DNA of 64,000 nt. It comes from Prinia subflava. Its lineage: Eukaryota; Chordata; Aves; Passeriformes; Cisticolidae. A program made the translations under genes and the position numbers. Shown one piece after another: positions 61,481-64,000 of the stretch. The notes under the pieces are model-generated. The model had not been told where the DNA came from. It ran no database searches and saw only the letters and a program-made list of their open reading frames with translations. The stretch is taken from NCBI RefSeq assembly GCF_021018805.1, contig NC_086247.1:90256140-90320139 (forward strand), given 5' to 3'. The first letter of the stretch is position 1. Every line of letters begins with the position of its first letter.

Positions 61481-64000
61481 TTGAATTTTTTAAGAAGTTA
61501 CCGACCTTCAAGGTTTCATGGATCAGCGTAATCCCTTAAAGAGCATTTCTGGGCGCCGCTTGGTGCGTGGAGAAACTTGCTTTTCCTTGGAAGATGAGTT
61601 ACTGTCACTTGGGAAAAGAAGCGCCGGATAGGCGGATGGAACGGCCCCGTGCTTGCACTAAAACGTAGAAGGATATTCTTCCTCCTCTGCCTCACAAGGT
61701 TTATTTGGGTAGGCCCCGTGTCCATGCTGTTTTTAGTACAAGCAGGTGTCGCTGGAAGGCAGCGAGTGGCCGGAGGACAAGGTCATGCCTGTGCTGCAGG
61801 GGTGTTGGCTCATGATGAGCTGTCACAGGGGAGTATCGTGTGGTAATCAATTACTTTTAAAAACTGTGCGGTCTTTGACAATGTTAAGGCTGCCTTATAA
61901 TACCCCTATGTAAATATATATATATAGTGAGGAATTTCTGTTCCCGAGAAAATTAAAATAAGCAGTTTGTCATTACTTACTTGTACCAGTGTATGATGGT
62001 CAAGAGAAACTGATGGAAGAGGCTGCCAATCAAACAGATAAATACCTTACATGTTATCTATCTCATCTTACCAAACAGCTACTGAATATTAAACTCTTTA
62101 AAAAATACAGACAAAAGCATTGCCTTTTTTTTTTCTTTTGTTTTGGGGTTGTTTTTTTTTGTGTGTGTGTGTGATTTTCTCTTTTGGTTCTCAGAAGAGT
62201 TGATATTTCAGTGCAGTGTAAGGCTCTTTTGGAAAGGGTGTTTTTCACATGGTGAAAGAGGACAACAAAAAGGTCATAACATGCCAGATCTGAATATCAT
62301 TTAACTCTGTGTTTCCATATTTGTGTTTTCCATATTTGCTGCAGTGGAGTTAGTATATGTCCATGTATTTTGCTTTCTTCCTGGTGTTGCAATGTTTTGT
62401 TCTGAAAACAGTCCCTGATTTCATAATGTCCATCCTTGTGTTTTGGCAGCTCCATTAATGTGCCCTTGTTCCAGTGTCCTGTCTTTAAGTGCTATTTTCA
62501 TCTGTGGTGTAATATCTTTTTTTTCCTGCCATCGGGAGCCTGTATCTCAGAACCTCAGTGGCAGAGGCTGTGCGGGGCACCTTTTTCTTTTCTCTTTAGT
62601 GTCCCCATGTAGCCAGAACACAAGTTGACCTGGTTTGCTCCCTCTTCCTTGCTAGACCATGCAACCTAATTTCTTGGTGTTCTGGATTACTCTGTTCTGC
62701 ATCCCACCAAAGTGGTAATAGAAGTAGTTTTGTAATGTTGAGACTTTAGCTTAAAGTTGTCTAATTCTTAAAACCCAAAGAAAGTATTTTTAGTGTCAAG
62801 TTGTGGCCGACTTGTTAACGACACGTAAATGCTTGCAAAGTAGAACAAGCTGAATTTCATGAAATTGCAACGGGGAAGGTTTTTCAGGGCTTCTAAGAAA
62901 ATAATATCACTTCCCAAGGAATATGGGGACATGTATGTATTGCTGAAAGAGATTAAATCTAGGTTGTGTGGTTTAAAGAGAGCAGTTCAGAGTTACTAGC
63001 CATTTCTGTGGCCTCCTTCCTTGCTCAGTTGTGTCTGCTGTCTAATTCTGTGTGTCCTGGGAGCAGGATATCTACATTTTGACCCATTCACCTTTAGCAA
63101 GTTTTTGCAGGAGGAGGAAAACCAACCAAAACAGGTGCAGAGGAGTGCTGCTGTTTCAGGCCAGGCTGCTACTGGGGAGCATGGCAGCAGAGAGGGGCAC
63201 ATTGCACAGCTTCCTTCGGCAGTGGGCTTCTGCCCCAGTGTGCCGTGGTTTTTACTGCTTGGCTTGGCTGTTACAAACAGCTCTCCAAGAGGCAGTGGAG
63301 ACCTGCCTTAGCATGCCTTTTCTCAAATTGTCAGCCACCTGGTGTGCTGTACAGCTTTGTTGTTTCTTTGAGTTCCTGGAAAATAGTGGTCAAGACTGCA
63401 GGAGTGATTTGACTATGCCTCAAAGCAGCCTGAATATCGGTCTGTATATTGGGTTGTTTCTCAGTCCCTGGGTCACTCAGGATTACAGATCTCTCTGTCA
63501 TGTCTGGAGGATATCTTTGGTTCTCGTAATTCATTCCATCTTGCTTATCTGTGTCATTTATTTCTTCCTGACTTTTACTGTCCTGGACTGTGACCACAAA
63601 GGGCCTAGAAATTGAGGACAGCCATTGCCTGGGTGGTCAGGGAATAGCCAGCAGGTTTGGTTCTCACTTTACTGTGTCAGCTTGACTGGCATATGCAGGA
63701 TGTCTGACAAAGAGTGGACAGTATTGTGGGGGAGAGTCGTTTCATTGGTTTGGAGGGGGATTTTTTTGCTCTTGAGGAGCAAGATACCGGTCAGTTTGAA
63801 ATGGACCGTGTGTGAAAAAAGCCTCAGCTGTGCTCAGTAGCAGTGCACTGTGGTGATGCTGCTGGAGGTTCTGAAAGCTGGCAGAGAAGAAGGTGTGCTT
63901 GTGCGGGTTTTGTGTTGGCAGACTTATGGCAAGTGGGTACATGTGTATATGTGACTGTCATGCTTTTCCTTGCCACGAAAGCCTTCCTGTAAATGGTATT
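61074..64000 (+). other. DTNBP1: DTNBP1 intron 1 (5' part)
   Basis: Begins at the gtgggt donor. The first 400 bases are CpG-rich and include a (GA)n run near 61409-61424, then composition falls to AT-rich. A T-rich stretch with (GT)n lies at about 62127-62172. No exon resembling dysbindin exon 2 was found before the window ends, so intron 1 is longer than 2.9 kb. Frames such as the 187-codon one at 63052-63615 are unsupported. Confidence 0.8.

Noticed and set aside
60810..61511. Minus-strand 233-codon frame, possible divergent gene
   Set aside because: It is antisense across DTNBP1 exon 1 and its CpG island, and is Pro/Ser/Arg-rich. A divergent transcript is possible, but a protein is not supported.
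1..64000. Bacterial-type systems, CRISPR arrays, prophage, rRNA or tRNA genes
   Set aside because: Sequence composition, CR1 and LTR content and a split vertebrate gene show a eukaryotic nuclear locus; no cloverleaf or spaced repeat array was seen.

Overview
This window is vertebrate, almost certainly bird, nuclear DNA. It is AT-rich and mostly non-coding. The dominant repeats are 5'-truncated CR1 LINEs, recognisable by their 3' ends with a tail of the ATTCTATGATTCT type, together with avian-type endogenous retrovirus LTRs. There are no operons, bacterial ribosome binding sites, CRISPR arrays, rRNA or recognisable tRNA genes. Only one protein-coding gene can be supported: the first exon of DTNBP1 (dysbindin, BLOC-1 subunit 8) on the + strand at 61018-61073. 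It sits in a CpG island, and its intron 1 runs off the right edge. In other vertebrates the region 5' of DTNBP1 is a long gene-poor stretch towards MYLIP, which fits the roughly 60 kb of gene-free sequence here.

Layout. Positions 1-23 kb are intergenic, with an old CR1 (about 1735-2005), three clearer CR1s (4408-5080, 13124-13530, 20061-20700) and a compound (AAACC)n/(AAC)n microsatellite (14635-14743). At 23.1-25.3 kb there is an LTR-retroelement region with TATA and AATAAA signals, a GC-rich leader-like block and a 5 x 21-bp tandem array. From 25 to 38.8 kb the sequence is intergenic with small CR1 pieces and a pair of related ~95-bp repeats (29118, 30625). At 38796-43247 lies a complete, very young LTR element. 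It has 335-bp LTRs differing at one base, a 6-bp target duplication and a primer site resembling the alpharetroviral tRNA-Trp site. It has no recognisable gag, pol or env, so it is probably non-autonomous. From 43.3 to 56.1 kb the sequence is intergenic, with two CR1s and a consensus-perfect CTCF core motif (53089-53102). At 56.1-58.6 kb there is a second, incomplete LTR element: inverted repeat, primer-site-like motif, GC-rich leader, AT-rich body, purine tract and 3' LTR. A CR1 (60195-60632) then lies just upstream of the DTNBP1 promoter.

How it fits together. The window is a 5' flank and promoter of one gene, repeatedly invaded by retroelements. All three LTR units lie in the same orientation as DTNBP1, and each contains or adjoins a GC-rich block that holds the long spurious open frames. 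The observations most worth following up are the young coding-less LTR element with its internal poly(A) tract and duplicated exon-like module, and a 31-bp segment apparently copied from 51.6 kb into a CR1 at 49.2 kb. All family names rest on sequence recognition without a database search.
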